Notes: a model not told the origin generated them from the sequence alone. DNA of 64,000 bases from Pectinophora gossypiella (GCF_024362695.1 NC_065417.1:3775001-3839000), one strand, 5' to 3'; counted from the stretch's first letter, positions 42,688 through 52,464 are shown. A program made the numbers and translations.

Positions 42688-44891
42688 TTAATTTTGAGAC
42701 GTTGATGGCCTTTCACCGGTTTTAGTAGACGTTGATGTCCCTTCACCGGGGTCATCGTAATCAATCTCTTCAATCCCAGACATCTCACTGTCCCTTTCTT
42801 CCGCCGAAGTATCAGTTTCACTTGATGAATCGTCGCTGCTATCCATACCCACTCGTATAATGAAATCATCTATTTCCGTTTCATTCGTAACGTCACGTGT
42901 CCAGTACGTTTCTTCTACTCTTTTAATATGGTTGATTTGTTTTTTCCAGTCTTCAGCTGTTATTGATGAGATGGCATCTTTTGTTAGTTGTTCAATTTTG
43001 TTTTCATGCTGTTCCACATTTTTGTCAGCAACCCTTTGTTTTAACAAATTCCAGATATGCTCAATCGGGTTCAAATCACAGTTATATGGGGGCAATCTTA
43101 GGACTTCGTGTCCGTGTGATTTTAATAATTCATCCACTACATACTTTTTCTCTGGCATTTGTTTCTTTAACTCTGTTAGGAGCTCTGCTTTTGTCCATTC
43201 CTCTCTGTAGGTTATATTATGTTCCTTCATAAATTTTTTTACATCATCTTTTCGAGTAGCCGTTGTTGGTGCTTTGTCCAATTGCATCGAATGATACGAA
43301 GCATTGTCTAGTACTAGAATACATGATGGAGGCAGATTTGGAATTAATTTTTCATTCAAATATTTTAGAAAATTTTGGCCATCCATTTCGTCGTGGTAGT
43401 CACCTGTTTTACATTTCGCTTTAAAAACCAGGCCAGCACCACTCACGAAACCATTTTCACTTCCTGCGTGAACTATTACCCACCTTTGGCCAGGGCTGTC
43501 ATTTTTTCGAACACCCTTATCCCTCGAACTTTGCCAGCATTTGCTTACTGTATAGTGGGCGTGAATCCATGTTTCATCCATATATATCACAGGTTTTTTA
43601 TCGGGTCCTAATGCATCATTTTCTCTAATGCGTCGCAAATAGCGGGCTCGCCAAGCTTTAATATTGTCTTTTTCTATAAGAATCGATCTGTTTTGACGGC
43701 ATTTTTTGAACCGATAGCCAAGTTTATTTTTTAAAATCCGCCTCAAAGTTGTTTTAGATCCTTTAAAATTTAAGTCTTTTTTTGCGGATGCCAATATTTT
43801 ATTTAACGTGGGTACTTCTTTACGCACATCGTAAATAGAATTAACAATATTTCCGATGGCACAGATATCAAAATTGTCAATGGGGACTCTAGTATTATGT
43901 AGACCACGTCTCCCTTTGCTGGGTGTCCGAATTCTTGTCTTCTTCTCCTCAGCAAGTTGACCTTAAAAAACAAAAATAATTCTCAGCATTAATAAAAACA
44001 TTGAACATTGCAGTTATCATCGGATATTAGCCGTAACATATCGAGAATATCTAAGAAGTACCTATTTATAAGCATATTTTATTCCTTATTTTTATAAAAG
44101 AAATAATTTGTATTATACATATAAATCTTATTATAAGATTAAAACTTAATTTTCGTTTCCAAAAGAAAGATTTAGTTCAAAAATGGAATGAAAATATTTC
44201 CCATTAGTTGTTTTTTACAGAAGATAGCCTATATGGGCTATGAGCTTTTGCATGCTAAAAGCTAGGCGAAAATAACTTAAAAAGAAAAACAAAGAACTAG
44301 CGATAAACTAGAACTCCGCGCCACAAAAGAAGTCCCGTGGATGAGGTCGTTGCACGTCAAAGGCGGCCATCTTGAGACACGAAAAAGAACTCTATTGCAA
44401 AGAAATAAGAAAAGTCAAATTTAGTTCCACAATATGCCGCGGGACTTCTTTCGTTTCAATCTAGGCAACATGGTCTTATTTTATGAATTAGGTATGATCT
44501 TAGCCTGCTCCACACTAACTGGACGAATTTAAAAAAAAAATAACATCAATCGTGTAATATTGAGGTTATTTTATTATTTCTCGTAAATTATAGATTTCTT
44601 CACAAAAACTATTTAATGTCTATACTTGTGTACAAAATCATGCCGCGGGTTACTAATGACATACCCTTGTTAAATACGAAAAATATATTACATACCTTCT
44701 TTTTTTATTTTCACAATAGTGCTAACAGATAAACCCGTGGCCATGGCGGCGCGAGCGTTTGCGTATTGAAACGGATGATACCGTTCCAAATTTTTTTCTT
44801 CTTGGAAGTATTTGATGACGTTATAAACAATATCACGTGCATCACTTCGAAGAACCTTGCCTCGTTTTCCAGAAGTCGTCATAATGACCAC
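42688..44891 (-). CDS. DDE transposase of the transposon, two exons
   Basis: Predicted exon 1 is 44891-44696 (65 codons plus one base). Predicted exon 2 is 43961-42688. The 734-bp intron 44695-43962 has GT (GGTATGT) and AG (TTTTTTAAG) ends, and joining keeps the frame: 1470 nt, 489 aa plus stop. If the fourth codon, also Met, is used, it is 486 aa. Residues about 45-63 (ARAAMATGLSVSTIVKIKK) resemble a helix-turn-helix; a second DNA-binding-like stretch lies about 112-150. Catalytic candidates are D194 in IYMDETWIHAHY, D284 in LVLDNASYH and E366 in LPPYNCDLNPIEHIWNLLK. The last pair is 81 residues apart (34 in Tc1), close to the DD82E (Sailor) group as I recall it. The C-terminal ~50 residues are acidic and Ser/Thr-rich (DSSDDSSSETDTS). 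It cuts and pastes the element by binding the TIRs in the nucleus (family knowledge). The splice is inferred. Confidence 0.85.
43962..44695 (-). other. Predicted intron of the transposase
   Basis: Donor G|GTATGT at 44695 and acceptor TTTTTTAAG| at 43962. It contains an inverted pair, ACAAAAGAAGTCCCGTGG (about 44323-44340) and GCCGCGGGACTTCTTTCG (about 44436-44453), which could be a small nested insertion or an RNA hairpin. Confidence 0.7.
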
Positions 44892-45061
44892 GTATCAACA
44901 CGGCACTTAAAAGTTGGGTTAGGAATTTGGAAACAAACAGCGTCGTGAGCGTCGTAGCAGCGGAAGAGCAAAACCAGACTGATTCATTTTTTTTTTGTAT
45001 ACGGTACGCCCGTGTGTGAGTAAAGACAGCAATAGCGTGCGAGTGAGAGAGAACGATGAGT

Positions 45062-45100
45062 GACGCCATTTTCGATTCGTTTCTTTAATGGCGCGGCTTA
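45062..45100 (-). repeat. Right TIR of the transposon
   Basis: GACGCCATTTTCGATTCGTT onward to GGCGCGGCTTA, then TA. Confidence 0.92.
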
Positions 45101-45102
45101 TA

Positions 45103-45430
45103 CAATAAGGAGTTTAACCTTTACAGTTACAGGCTTACTTACTGTAAATACTCGATATAAATCATTGTCCGCGACGATATTTCACGATCCTTCCTTATAA
45201 GGCCGCCGATAAACTAGACCTGAATCAAGGCGGTACTAAATACTAAATTGTATTGTGAAGCAATAGTAATAGAGGGTATTTATTAATATCTGATAGAGTC
45301 AAAGGCTATGTCGAAACAAAAAAGGTGCAGAGGGGGTTAAAATTTATTTTTTAATTTATTTATTTACATTTCACGACTTTACAGTGCAGAAGCGCCAATG
45401 CGCCGTGAAACTTTGAATATAAACAATAAT
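45103..45430. other. No recognised feature
   Basis: AT-rich. The words near 45400 (TTTACAGTGCAGAAGCGCCA, GTGAAACTTTGAATA) echo, in reverse, those at 8060-8110. Confidence 0.4.
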
Positions 45431-45740
45431 TCTTCTACTTCTATGTCATGGAATCAGGGTTTGTTCTGGTGTCAGAGTTACTATTGAGCCGCCACAGGCC
45501 CCTGACATGGCTCATGTAACGACTACTCACTTACATCAGTAAGTAGTACCAGGACCAACGGCTTAACGTGCCTTCCGAAGCACGGATCATCTTACTTTCA
45601 GACAATCAGGTGATCAGCCAGTAATGTCCTAACCAAACTAGTGACCACAGAGTGATTTTTGTGATATGTCCCCACCGGGAATCGAACCCGGGACTTCCGG
45701 ATCGTGAGCCCAACGCTCAACCACTGGACCACGGAGGTCG
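45431..45740 (-). mobile_element. SINE-B copy 5, full length
   Basis: In reverse: GACCTCCGTGGTCCAGTGGT, CGGGTTCGATTCCCGG, core and tail. The 93-codon minus frame (45598-45879) that runs across it is noise. Confidence 0.86.
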
Positions 45741-45954
45741 GTACAAAACGCTTTATACATGAGTTTTGCACCTTTTTACTGCTGGGAACGTCACCAAAGT
45801 GGGAACTTTGCCTAGAACGGCACATTACTGTACAGTGCAGAGTCGAACAAGCACCGTGATGGAGTATGCTCCCATGCAAATCAATGTCCGCAAGGATATT
45901 TCACGATCCCACCTTATACTTAAATGGTGGAAGACAATCTTGGAAATCGAACTA

Positions 45955-46068
45955 AATGGTACACATACATACACATACATAAACTCACGCCCGTAATCCC
46001 TAATGGGGTGGGCAGAGCCACAAGTAATCAAAGACAACTTGCAGCCACTGTTGATACGAAGTCCAAAG
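45955..46068 (-). repeat. LINE-like 3' end, inverted copy
   Basis: CATACATAAACTCACGCCCG, TAATCCCTAATGGGGTGGGC, AGAGCCACAAGTAATCAAAG and TTGCAGCCACTGTTGATACG are the reverse of 46285-46378, 0.2 kb away. The ATGT-type tail points left. Confidence 0.72.
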
Positions 46069-46263
46069 ATGGATATGATGAACCTTATGGTGATAAGGGA
46101 TCAGCCTATCGCCCATAACATTAGTCCATCATGTTAGAGGACACAATCCCTCTGTCGGTTTTTACGACATGCCCGGGAAGAGAAGCAGCTGAACGTGTTC
46201 TATGTTTTTTATATGCTCCCAGAACAGCATAGAAGCACTACTAAATGGTACATTGTATTATAA

Positions 46264-46378
46264 CAGCAGCAGCAGCAGCAGCAGCTTCGTATCAACAGTG
46301 GCTGCAAGTTGTCTTTGATTACTTGTGGCTCTGCCCACCCCATTAGGGATTACGGGCGTGAGTTTATGTATGTATGTG
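46264..46378 (+). mobile_element. Short LINE/SINE-type 3' end with TSD
   Basis: Starts with (CAG)7, then TCGTATCAACAGTGGCTGCA, TTGTGGCTCTGCCCACCCCA and GGGATTACGGGCGTGAGTTT, ending in (ATGT)n. The 11-bp TSD TTGTATTATAA lies at 46253-46263 and 46379-46389. A target-primed insertion truncated to 115 bp. Confidence 0.78.
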
Positions 46379-46393
46379 TTGTATTATAAATTA

Positions 46394-46651
46394 CTAGCGA
46401 CCCGCCTCGGCTTCGCTCGGGTGCAATGCTGAGGAAAAATGAAATTATTTACGACATCACATTAAAAACCTCAAAAATAACAGTATTTCTCCACTATTTA
46501 ATGGATGTTATTATACATATAAACCTTCCTCACGAATCACTCAATCTATTAAAAAAAACCGCATCAAAATCCGTTGCGTAATTTTAAAGATTTAAGCGTA
46601 CATAGGGATATAGGGACAGAAAAAGCGACTTTGTTTTATACCATGTAGTGA
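46394..46651 (-). mobile_element. Short Helitron-like element (258 bp)
   Basis: In reverse it starts TCACTACATGGTATAAAACA after an A and ends CCCGAGCGAAGCCGAGGCGG with GTCGCTAG before a T. Hairpin CCCGAGCGAAGCCGAGG is better preserved than in the sister at 36781-37037. Confidence 0.65.
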
Positions 46652-46847
46652 TAAACAAATATGTTAAAGGCACATATTACAATGAAACAATGAGGCATAT
46701 CAAGGGCAATGGTAAGCTAACGAAACAGTAAGAGTGGGTTATACCAGTCTCCAGGTAACACTGTTATACCTTGGAATAAAAGGTCAAGCTAAAGGTAAAG
46801 TTAAGAGCATGGGTGCGCTATCCATTTAATATAATATATGTGTGGTT

Positions 46848-47062
46848 CGATCACGGAATAGAAGAAGGAGATTGAAAGGGCTAAGTGAGCGCGAAACGAG
46901 GGTCGTACAAGTATGAGCAAATCGTTTATACTTCAACTTCGCACTCCACTCGTCCGCAAACTTACGACGCACGGAGCTCCGCGAAAATATATTAAAAGAT
47001 CGTCTTGTATTATAATCTGCAGGGCAATAAGTCAAATATCGACTATCATGCAAGGAGATGCG
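46848..47062 (+). repeat. Dispersed repeat H copy 2
   Basis: TCACGGAATAGAAGAAGG, GTACAAGTATGAGCAAATCG, ACGACGCACGGAGCTCCGCG and TCGACTATCATGCAAGGAGA as at 12575-12800. Confidence 0.7.
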
Positions 47063-47500
47063 TGGGTTCAATCCCAATGGTCTACTCCTGAATACATCTG
47101 ATCTCTTTATTTGTAATTATTTTTAATCACTTTCTAGAAATTTTTGGTGGCGCGGCCGTGGTGGTGCGACTGTGGTGGTGCTTCTAAACATCAGGGGAGG
47201 TCTGTTGATCTATTTCTATAGCAGATCGTATACAGACTGTATAACATACAACTTAATTAAATTCAATGAATAATTAAAGTTTTTATAAGGCATGGCGAAT
47301 GAGAACCTTATACTATGGGATCACAGGTTTTTAATTATCACGGCTATCACGGGCCCGTTATATTATACAGCGGCTCCACTTTGAGGCAACGCTTCTCAAA
47401 GTATTGTATTAGAGATTTATTGTAACATAACAAAAAAAGTCAAAAGATATCGTCCCCTTATAGTGTAAGAAGCCTCAATCAATCCAGGCAAAAATATTAC
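47063..47500. other. No recognised feature
   Basis: Includes a small GTGGTGGCGCGGCCGTGGTG-like patch near 47145. Otherwise unique. Confidence 0.4.
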
Positions 47501-47507
47501 GCCTCAA

Positions 47508-47628
47508 CAAACATACATACATACATAAACTCACGCCCGTAATCCCTAATGGGATGGGCAGAGCCACAAGTAATCAAAGACAACTTGCAGCCACTGTTGA
47601 TACGATGTCTTAAGCTGGATATGATAAA
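47508..47628 (-). mobile_element. Short LINE/SINE-type 3' end with TSD
   Basis: Same family as 46264-46378, reversed: (ATGT)n tail at 47510, then AAACTCACGCCCGTAATCCC, and CAGCCACTGTTGATACGATG. The 9-bp TSD ACGCCTCAA lies at 47499-47507 and 47629-47637. Confidence 0.8.
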
Positions 47629-47804
47629 ACGCCTCAATTTTTATTCAAAATGAAATTATTTCAATTAAACCGAGGTTTGGTTGAGATAAGTGTTAACTCA
47701 TTTAATTTCATTCTGAAACAAAAAATGAGACTTAGAATTTATACTAATAAATCTTATTAATAATTAAGTCTTATTATAAAGGATGCCTAAATTAAGGATA
47801 AATT

Positions 47805-47910
47805 CAAATTCAAAAATATCTTTATTCAGTAGGTAACATAGTTACACTTTGAATCGTAATTTTTTACATAACGAACGTCTCATCCGCATAAAACTACTGC
47901 AGTTGTAATA
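47805..47910 (-). repeat. LINE 3' tail fragment
   Basis: TTCAAAAATATCTTTATTCA, GTAGGTAACATAGTTACACT and TCTCATCCGCATAAAAC recur at 31022-31135. Confidence 0.55.
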
Positions 47911-47965
47911 CCTACCTAAATTGTAATACCTATCTAAATGGTTCCCCTAGACACAGGCTTAGCCT

Positions 47966-48728
47966 TTTTTTTTTTTTTGGTAACGAAGGGGAAATCCTCA
48001 TGGATACCTCGCCACCCGGGGGAGCGACGAGGTTATGTCGGACTCCTACCGACTAAAACCCCTCCGATGGCCCTCTGCGGTGCATGTCGGGGAGCTCCGG
48101 GATCTCTGTCGAACGCACCGGTGCTCCCCTCGCACTTGCTTTCACTGAAGCGCGTCCCGGGGTAGATCCCCACCCCTACGCCATCCCAGTTTTACGGCGA
48201 TGCGAGGCCATATCGCATTGCCGTCCATCCCGGAGATCGTGTGTTGAGTGGTTCGGGCCCCCGCCCTTATCACTCACGATCCCCAGTGTCCCCTTTCAGT
48301 CGCCTCTTACGACAGGCAGGGGGTACCGTAGCCCTATTCTTGCGCCCGGAACTACAGGGCGGACTCGGCTAGACAGTTGCGGCTACCGCCGCCACCGTAC
48401 GTCGCCGACGTCTCCTTCTCCGGGCAGGATCCAACCTCTCCCGGTCCCGCTCCGCGGCCTCTTTCTGGGTCATCACCGACTCGCAAAATGAGACCATGGC
48501 CTTCCAGTGCCGTTCGTCCGTCAGCATAGCCGCAACTATGGCTGAGGGAGAAAGGTCGGGCCCGATCGTTGCGACCAGGGTGCATCTTTCTGAGCTCCAC
48601 GCGGGACACTCCTCCAGCGTGTGCTGGGCGTCATCCATGTCGTCGCCGCAGTGGTGACACTGCGCCGATGTTTCACGTCCGATCCGGTGCAGGTAGTGAC
48701 CGAAACAGCCGTGTCCGGTTAGCACTTG
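47966..48728 (-). mobile_element. 5'-truncated R1-like LINE with poly(A) and 17-bp TSD
   Basis: The TSD AGACACAGGCTTAGCCT is perfect at 47949-47965 and 48729-48745. On the minus strand the insert runs from a coding C-terminus (48728) through a GC-rich 3' UTR to a poly(A) read as T at 47966-47979. Markedly GC-rich against its flanks. This has every hallmark of one target-primed reverse transcription event. Confidence 0.88.
48369..48728 (-). pseudogene. R1-like ORF2 C-terminus with CCHC finger
   Basis: Reads QVLTGHGCFGHYLHRIGR, then ETSAQCHHCGDDMDDAQHTL and EECPAWSSER, with C-x2-C-x8-H-x4-C spacing. That zinc knuckle after a GHG..GxYLxRxG segment is characteristic of the end of R1-clade ORF2, downstream of the reverse transcriptase. 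The frame is open to its stop near 48369 after an Arg-rich stretch (RRRRRRRRTVAAVAA). The endonuclease and RT domains are missing: the 5' truncation falls inside the codons at 48728. No frameshift is seen, so the insertion is probably young. The 135-codon plus-strand frame at 48084-48491 is its antisense shadow. Confidence 0.82.
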
Positions 48729-48749
48729 AGACACAGGCTTAGCCTAGTA

Positions 48750-50215
48750 CCCCTGTTTAATTAACCATTGTTTTTATTGTCTAACTATTGTCATTGTGTT
48801 GTTGTAAGTTTATGCGACGAAGATTATTATATGTATTTGGATTGATTGTGTCAATTGCGAGGTCTTGTTAACAAAAATCACATCCGAATGTGATTTCCCA
48901 AAAAGTTTTTAACCATGAGCTGCTGAGCACAAGCTCCTTAATCAATCATTCTAAAAATATTGCATTGGTATTTAATATGTAGGATGTTCTGGTATAAAAT
49001 AACATAATACCACTCCCCCCCCCCTCGATTTCGTAAAGTGACAATTCCTAATAAATATGTATGGGATTGACAAAAGGTACCATGTATTTTTATCACTGTT
49101 ACCGTAATTTGTCGTAATCGTTTGCAACTTGGCTAAGGAGCCTTAGCCACGCCGTCTCAAGGCTACTACTTACTATTACTACTTACTATTGACATGTGTC
49201 AATAACTGTGTCGACCTTTTTACATGACACATACACATGCATACATAAAATCACGCCTATTTCCCATCCGGGTAGGCACGGAATTCCACTTACTACGATC
49301 TTGACACACACGTTTACGTACACGTATTTACATACGTTTACACACGTTTACACACGTTACACACGTTTACATACACGTTTTACGTGATATACAAATTAAA
49401 GAAAAAAAATGTGTTCTAAAACTGATTTAAGTTTGAGAACCGCTGTCCATCCCATTTCTCCGCATGAATTATACATGTTAGGTATATAATTTACATCATA
49501 TCAAACACTCGGCAGCACTAAATTGCTGATTTGGCCATGTCGATGGTTTAAACGCAATTTTCCGGTTAAAACCGCGTATTATCATAACCGCATGATTTAG
49601 TGTTACTGCTTGCCTTAGAGAGCCTGTTTTAGAGGTGAATTAAAATTAAGTCAATTAAGTAGCGTTTACGCTGTACATATTTGAGGATAAAGTGAAATTG
49701 AATACGTAACAGAATCTTTGAGTTTATTCTGAATATGTTGGTATAAATTCATAAAATATTCACGATAGATACATTATTGAGGGAAAGATAAACTACACAT
49801 AACATAACACGCCTTTATCACCGAAGGGGCAGTCAGAGGTAATCTACAAATGCAAATTATACTCTCAGGAAAGGATATAGAATAGTTTTTTAACACAGAA
49901 ATCACCCCTTAATACTAAAGCCTCACCAGGATTCTTCAGTATCGTACACTTTCCACGTATTACGATTTTTTTTAATTCTGAAAGACACACAGCGTGCGGT
50001 GTTAGGCAGAAAGCGCCGAATATTCCAAAGTAAACATAACAAAAATCAGCCTTATCTGTTAAGCGATAGAGATTATAATTTCATCTGTCTATCTATTCAG
50101 TCGAATCCACCCACAGCTGGGTACTACAGGCGTCCTCTTTTTCACGCCATCCTTCCCGTGCAAGGCTCAACCACTGCTTTCTGACATACCTCTCAATGTC
50201 ATCCGGCCACAAAAC
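48750..50215. other. No recognised gene; LINE-end scrap
   Basis: A fragment of the 46264-type end lies near 49225-49280 (CATACATAAAATCACGCCTA). The rest is AT-rich and unique, with a C11 run at 49014-49024. Confidence 0.4.
49301..49386 (+). repeat. Degenerate CACGTTTACA microsatellite
   Basis: CACACACGTTTACGTACACG and further units of about 10-12 bp. Accounts for the Thr/His-rich 63-codon frame. Confidence 0.85.
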
Positions 50216-50395
50216 AATAATTCCATACTAAAATCAAAATTCTGACAGCGCCTACGATTTGGAAGAATCCTGATGTGCTTAAGGGGATGAAAAAATTTCT
50301 AGCCAGGTACGTAGGTAGGCGGGTCGCGCGCGGTAACCGTAATCCACGCGGTCAAAGTCGCGGGCAGAAAACCAGTAAATTTTATAAAAATAATA
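50216..50395. repeat. Decayed Helitron-like 3' end
   Basis: CTAAAATCAAAATTCTGACA, then GGAAGAATCCTGATG and finally CACGCGGTCAAAGTCGCGGG with CAGAAAACCAGTAA. The last part is close to the Helitron end at 26570-26601 but lacks CTAG. Confidence 0.4.
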
Positions 50396-50499
50396 TAAGT
50401 ATTTATAAAATATAATTGAAATAGTTTATTATAAAGGGACGCCACGCACAAAGACAAGAAAATAATATTACTTAAAATTTTCACGAAACGGAATTGGGT

Positions 50500-50770
50500 A
50501 TTAGACTGGGTAAAAAATAAATTATGAAATGCTAATCTAAAAATTTAAGCCAGTCTAAGATAATCAAAAATCAATCTCATTTTACTTGTCGACTTATTTT
50601 CGATTCTTTTTTGTTATGAATTACATAACGATGAGTACAACGTCTGACCGCTTTTATTGATGACGTCACAGGACAGTATTTCAATACAAACTCTAAAGAA
50701 AACTTTCGTTTTGATATTTCGTAAAAAGTATCTCATTTGACTAGGTTGTCAAGTAGCCTATTACAAAAAA
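50500..50770 (-). repeat. Dispersed repeat F, diverged subfamily
   Basis: Reverse of 18430-18745: ACTTGTCGACTTATTTTCGA, TTTTATTGATGACGTCACAG and TCGTAAAAAGTATCTCATTT. Confidence 0.65.
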
Positions 50771-50799
50771 AAAGCAAAACGGATATTCGTCGAAATAAT

Positions 50800-50872
50800 C
50801 ATAAGGTGGTGGTTGACGTTCTAAGATAAAAGGGCCTCACTCAGCACAAGTCACAGCGTGTACCATGACGCT
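50800..50872 (-). repeat. LINE 3' UTR scrap
   Basis: In reverse: GTGCTGAGTGAGGCCCTTTT and AACGTCAACCACCACC, matching 51350-51400, the 3' end of the LINE described there. Confidence 0.6.
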
Positions 50873-51154
50873 AAATAATAATAGTAATCGCTTTATAATA
50901 CTTGGTACTAACTTAACGTATCAGCAGATAATCCAAATTTTATATCATTATTAAATCGTGAAAGTAGGTTTGAATAATAATTTATTTATACATTAAAGTT
51001 TATGTGGTTGAAATGTTTTCAATATGATGTTATACACGATTATGTCTGCATACATTACGTTTACGACTTAAATGACAATTTATTGACAATTACACCTACA
51101 CACCTCGCATAATCTCTAATGGGATGGGCAGAGATAACCGTAATCGTCAAAAGC

Positions 51155-51569
51155 CAGATAGATCTGGCTGATTGTATTAAATAAGCGCTTCGCATCGTCC
51201 TTCATTATGCGCACTGCTAAGGAATGGAATTCTCTGCCGTATTCTGTATTTCCGAATGCATATAACCTGGGTACTTTCAAGGCCAGAGTGAACAGGTACC
51301 TTCTGGTACACAACAACAGGTACCAGCGTCGTGGCTCGCGCCGCGGCTTATGCTGAGTGAGGCCCTTTTATAAAGGACACCACCACCATCGTTGACCAGT
51401 CCATACACTCGATTGTGTTTCTTGTATATGTTGTTGTTTTTTATTTTTTATTATGTGTTTGATTGTAAGTTATGTGTTACTCCATGTTTTTATTGTATAT
51501 TTGTTGTTTGTTTTATATTTGTTGCTGTGGTGTCCCTTTATAATAAACGTTTCTTTCTTTCTTTCTTTC
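51155..51569 (+). pseudogene. Non-LTR retrotransposon C-terminus and 3' UTR
   Basis: In frame from about 51172: IVLNKRFASSFIMRTAKEWN, SLPYSVFPNAYNLGTFK and ARVNRYLLVHNNRYQRR, ending GSRRGLC and a stop at 51355-51357. The R-T-A-K-E-W-N-S-L-P..F.....N...FK..V.R.L motif is the usual C-terminal end of Jockey/CR1-type reverse transcriptases in insects (family knowledge). The following 210 bp are T-rich 3' UTR ending in a (TTTC)n microsatellite tail at 51548-51569. No RT core is present. A related 3' UTR piece is at 50800-50872. Confidence 0.75.
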
Positions 51570-51852
51570 TTCTGGGTGAGCGAGCTCCATCTTAGGCCTC
51601 GCCAATGCCTTCGGGAAAGTCTGGGGCCAAGAGCAATCATCAAGGGTAAAAAAATAACATAAAAAAGGGGGCTAGGGTTTGTCCTACCAAAAATTTGAGG
51701 GATGATTCAGATCAGAATCATGGTCTGAATCATCCCCCTTAATATTTTATGATGTCACTAACACTTTGTATATGGATGCCATGAAATTTGGCTTCTGTTG
51801 TGTAGTGACTCTGCCTCTATACGAGTATTTCTCCAAGAAACACACTCTCGTC

Positions 51853-52100
51853 TCTCTTCTATCGCGTGGGTTAAAAGGTGGATTACCAACCTAAGCAATA
51901 GTGGTGTCAGGGTTCCGAAGCACGGATCATGTTACTTTCGGACAATCGATTAATTTCCTATTTCTATTAGTCAGTAATGTCCTAACCAAACCAGAGCTCA
52001 CAAAGCGATTTTTTTGGGATATATTCCCGGCTGGATTCGAACCCGGGACCTCCGGATCGTGAGCCCAACGCGCAACCACTGGACTGGACTACGGAGGCCG
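51853..52100 (-). repeat. SINE-B, internally deleted
   Basis: The 3' end (CTTCTATCGCGTGGG), part of the core (CCGAAGCACGGATCATGTTA) and the tRNA-like head (CCGGATCGTGAGCCCAACGC, ACGGAGGCC) are all present, but the segment between tail and core is missing and a GGACT duplication lies in the head. A MITE-4 piece precedes it at about 51695-51770. Confidence 0.78.
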
Positions 52101-52130
52101 ATAGCATACAACATACTAAACATATATACT

Positions 52131-52400
52131 TCATCATCAGCCGTACGACGCTCACTGCTGGGCATAGGCGTCCCCCAAGGATCTCCACGACGATCGGTCC
52201 TACGCTGCCCGCATCCAGCGGCTTCCCGCGACCTTCACCAGATCGTCGGTCCACCTTGTATCGGGCCTACCCACTGAGCGTCGTCCGACACGTGGTCGCC
52301 ATTCTAGAACCTTTCCGCCCCAGCGGCCATCGGTTCTCCTCGCTATGTGTCCTGCCCACTGCCACTTCAGCTTTGCAATTCTCCGAGCTATGTCGGTGAC
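52131..52400 (-). pseudogene. RTE-clade LINE C-terminus with two stops
   Basis: In reverse: IARRIAKLKWQWAGHIARR, WRPRVGRRSVGRPDTRWTDD, then LVKVAGSRWMRAA, a TAG in place of a probable Gln, DRSSWRSLGDAYAQQ, a TGA in place of a probable Trp, and ASYG, followed by (TGA)n. The series GRPxxRWxDDLxKxAGxxWxxxAxDRxxWxxLGEAYxQQW is the standard end of RTE-type ORFs (family knowledge). Both stops are one-base changes (CAG to TAG, TGG to TGA), typical of decay. It directly follows the SINE-B copy, and the two are nested or adjacent relics. Confidence 0.85.
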
Positions 52401-52464
52401 TTAACATATATACATGATAAACATATTTCACAATGACCGATTGGCCCTACTACTACTACTACTT

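Larger units (their letters stand above)
42405..45100 (-). mobile_element. Intact Tc1/mariner-related DNA transposon, DD82E-like (2696 bp)
   Basis: 39-bp TIRs at 42405-42443 and 45062-45100 differ at one position. Both start TAAGCCGCGCCA and end CGAAAATGGCGTC. The TA target duplication is at 42403-42404 and 45101-45102. It holds one gene on the minus strand with an uninterrupted frame across a predicted intron. With near-identical TIRs, a clean TA duplication and an open transposase, it looks like a recent, possibly still competent insertion. About 245 bp lie between the stop codon and the left TIR, and about 170 bp between the right TIR and the ATG. Confidence 0.9.

Noticed and set aside
42860..43611. 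Plus-strand frames of 78-116 codons
   Set aside because: They are antisense shadows of the transposase exon 2.
48084..48491. 135-codon plus-strand frame as a gene
   Set aside because: It lies antisense to the R1-like 3' UTR and ORF2 end; GC-rich DNA keeps several frames open.
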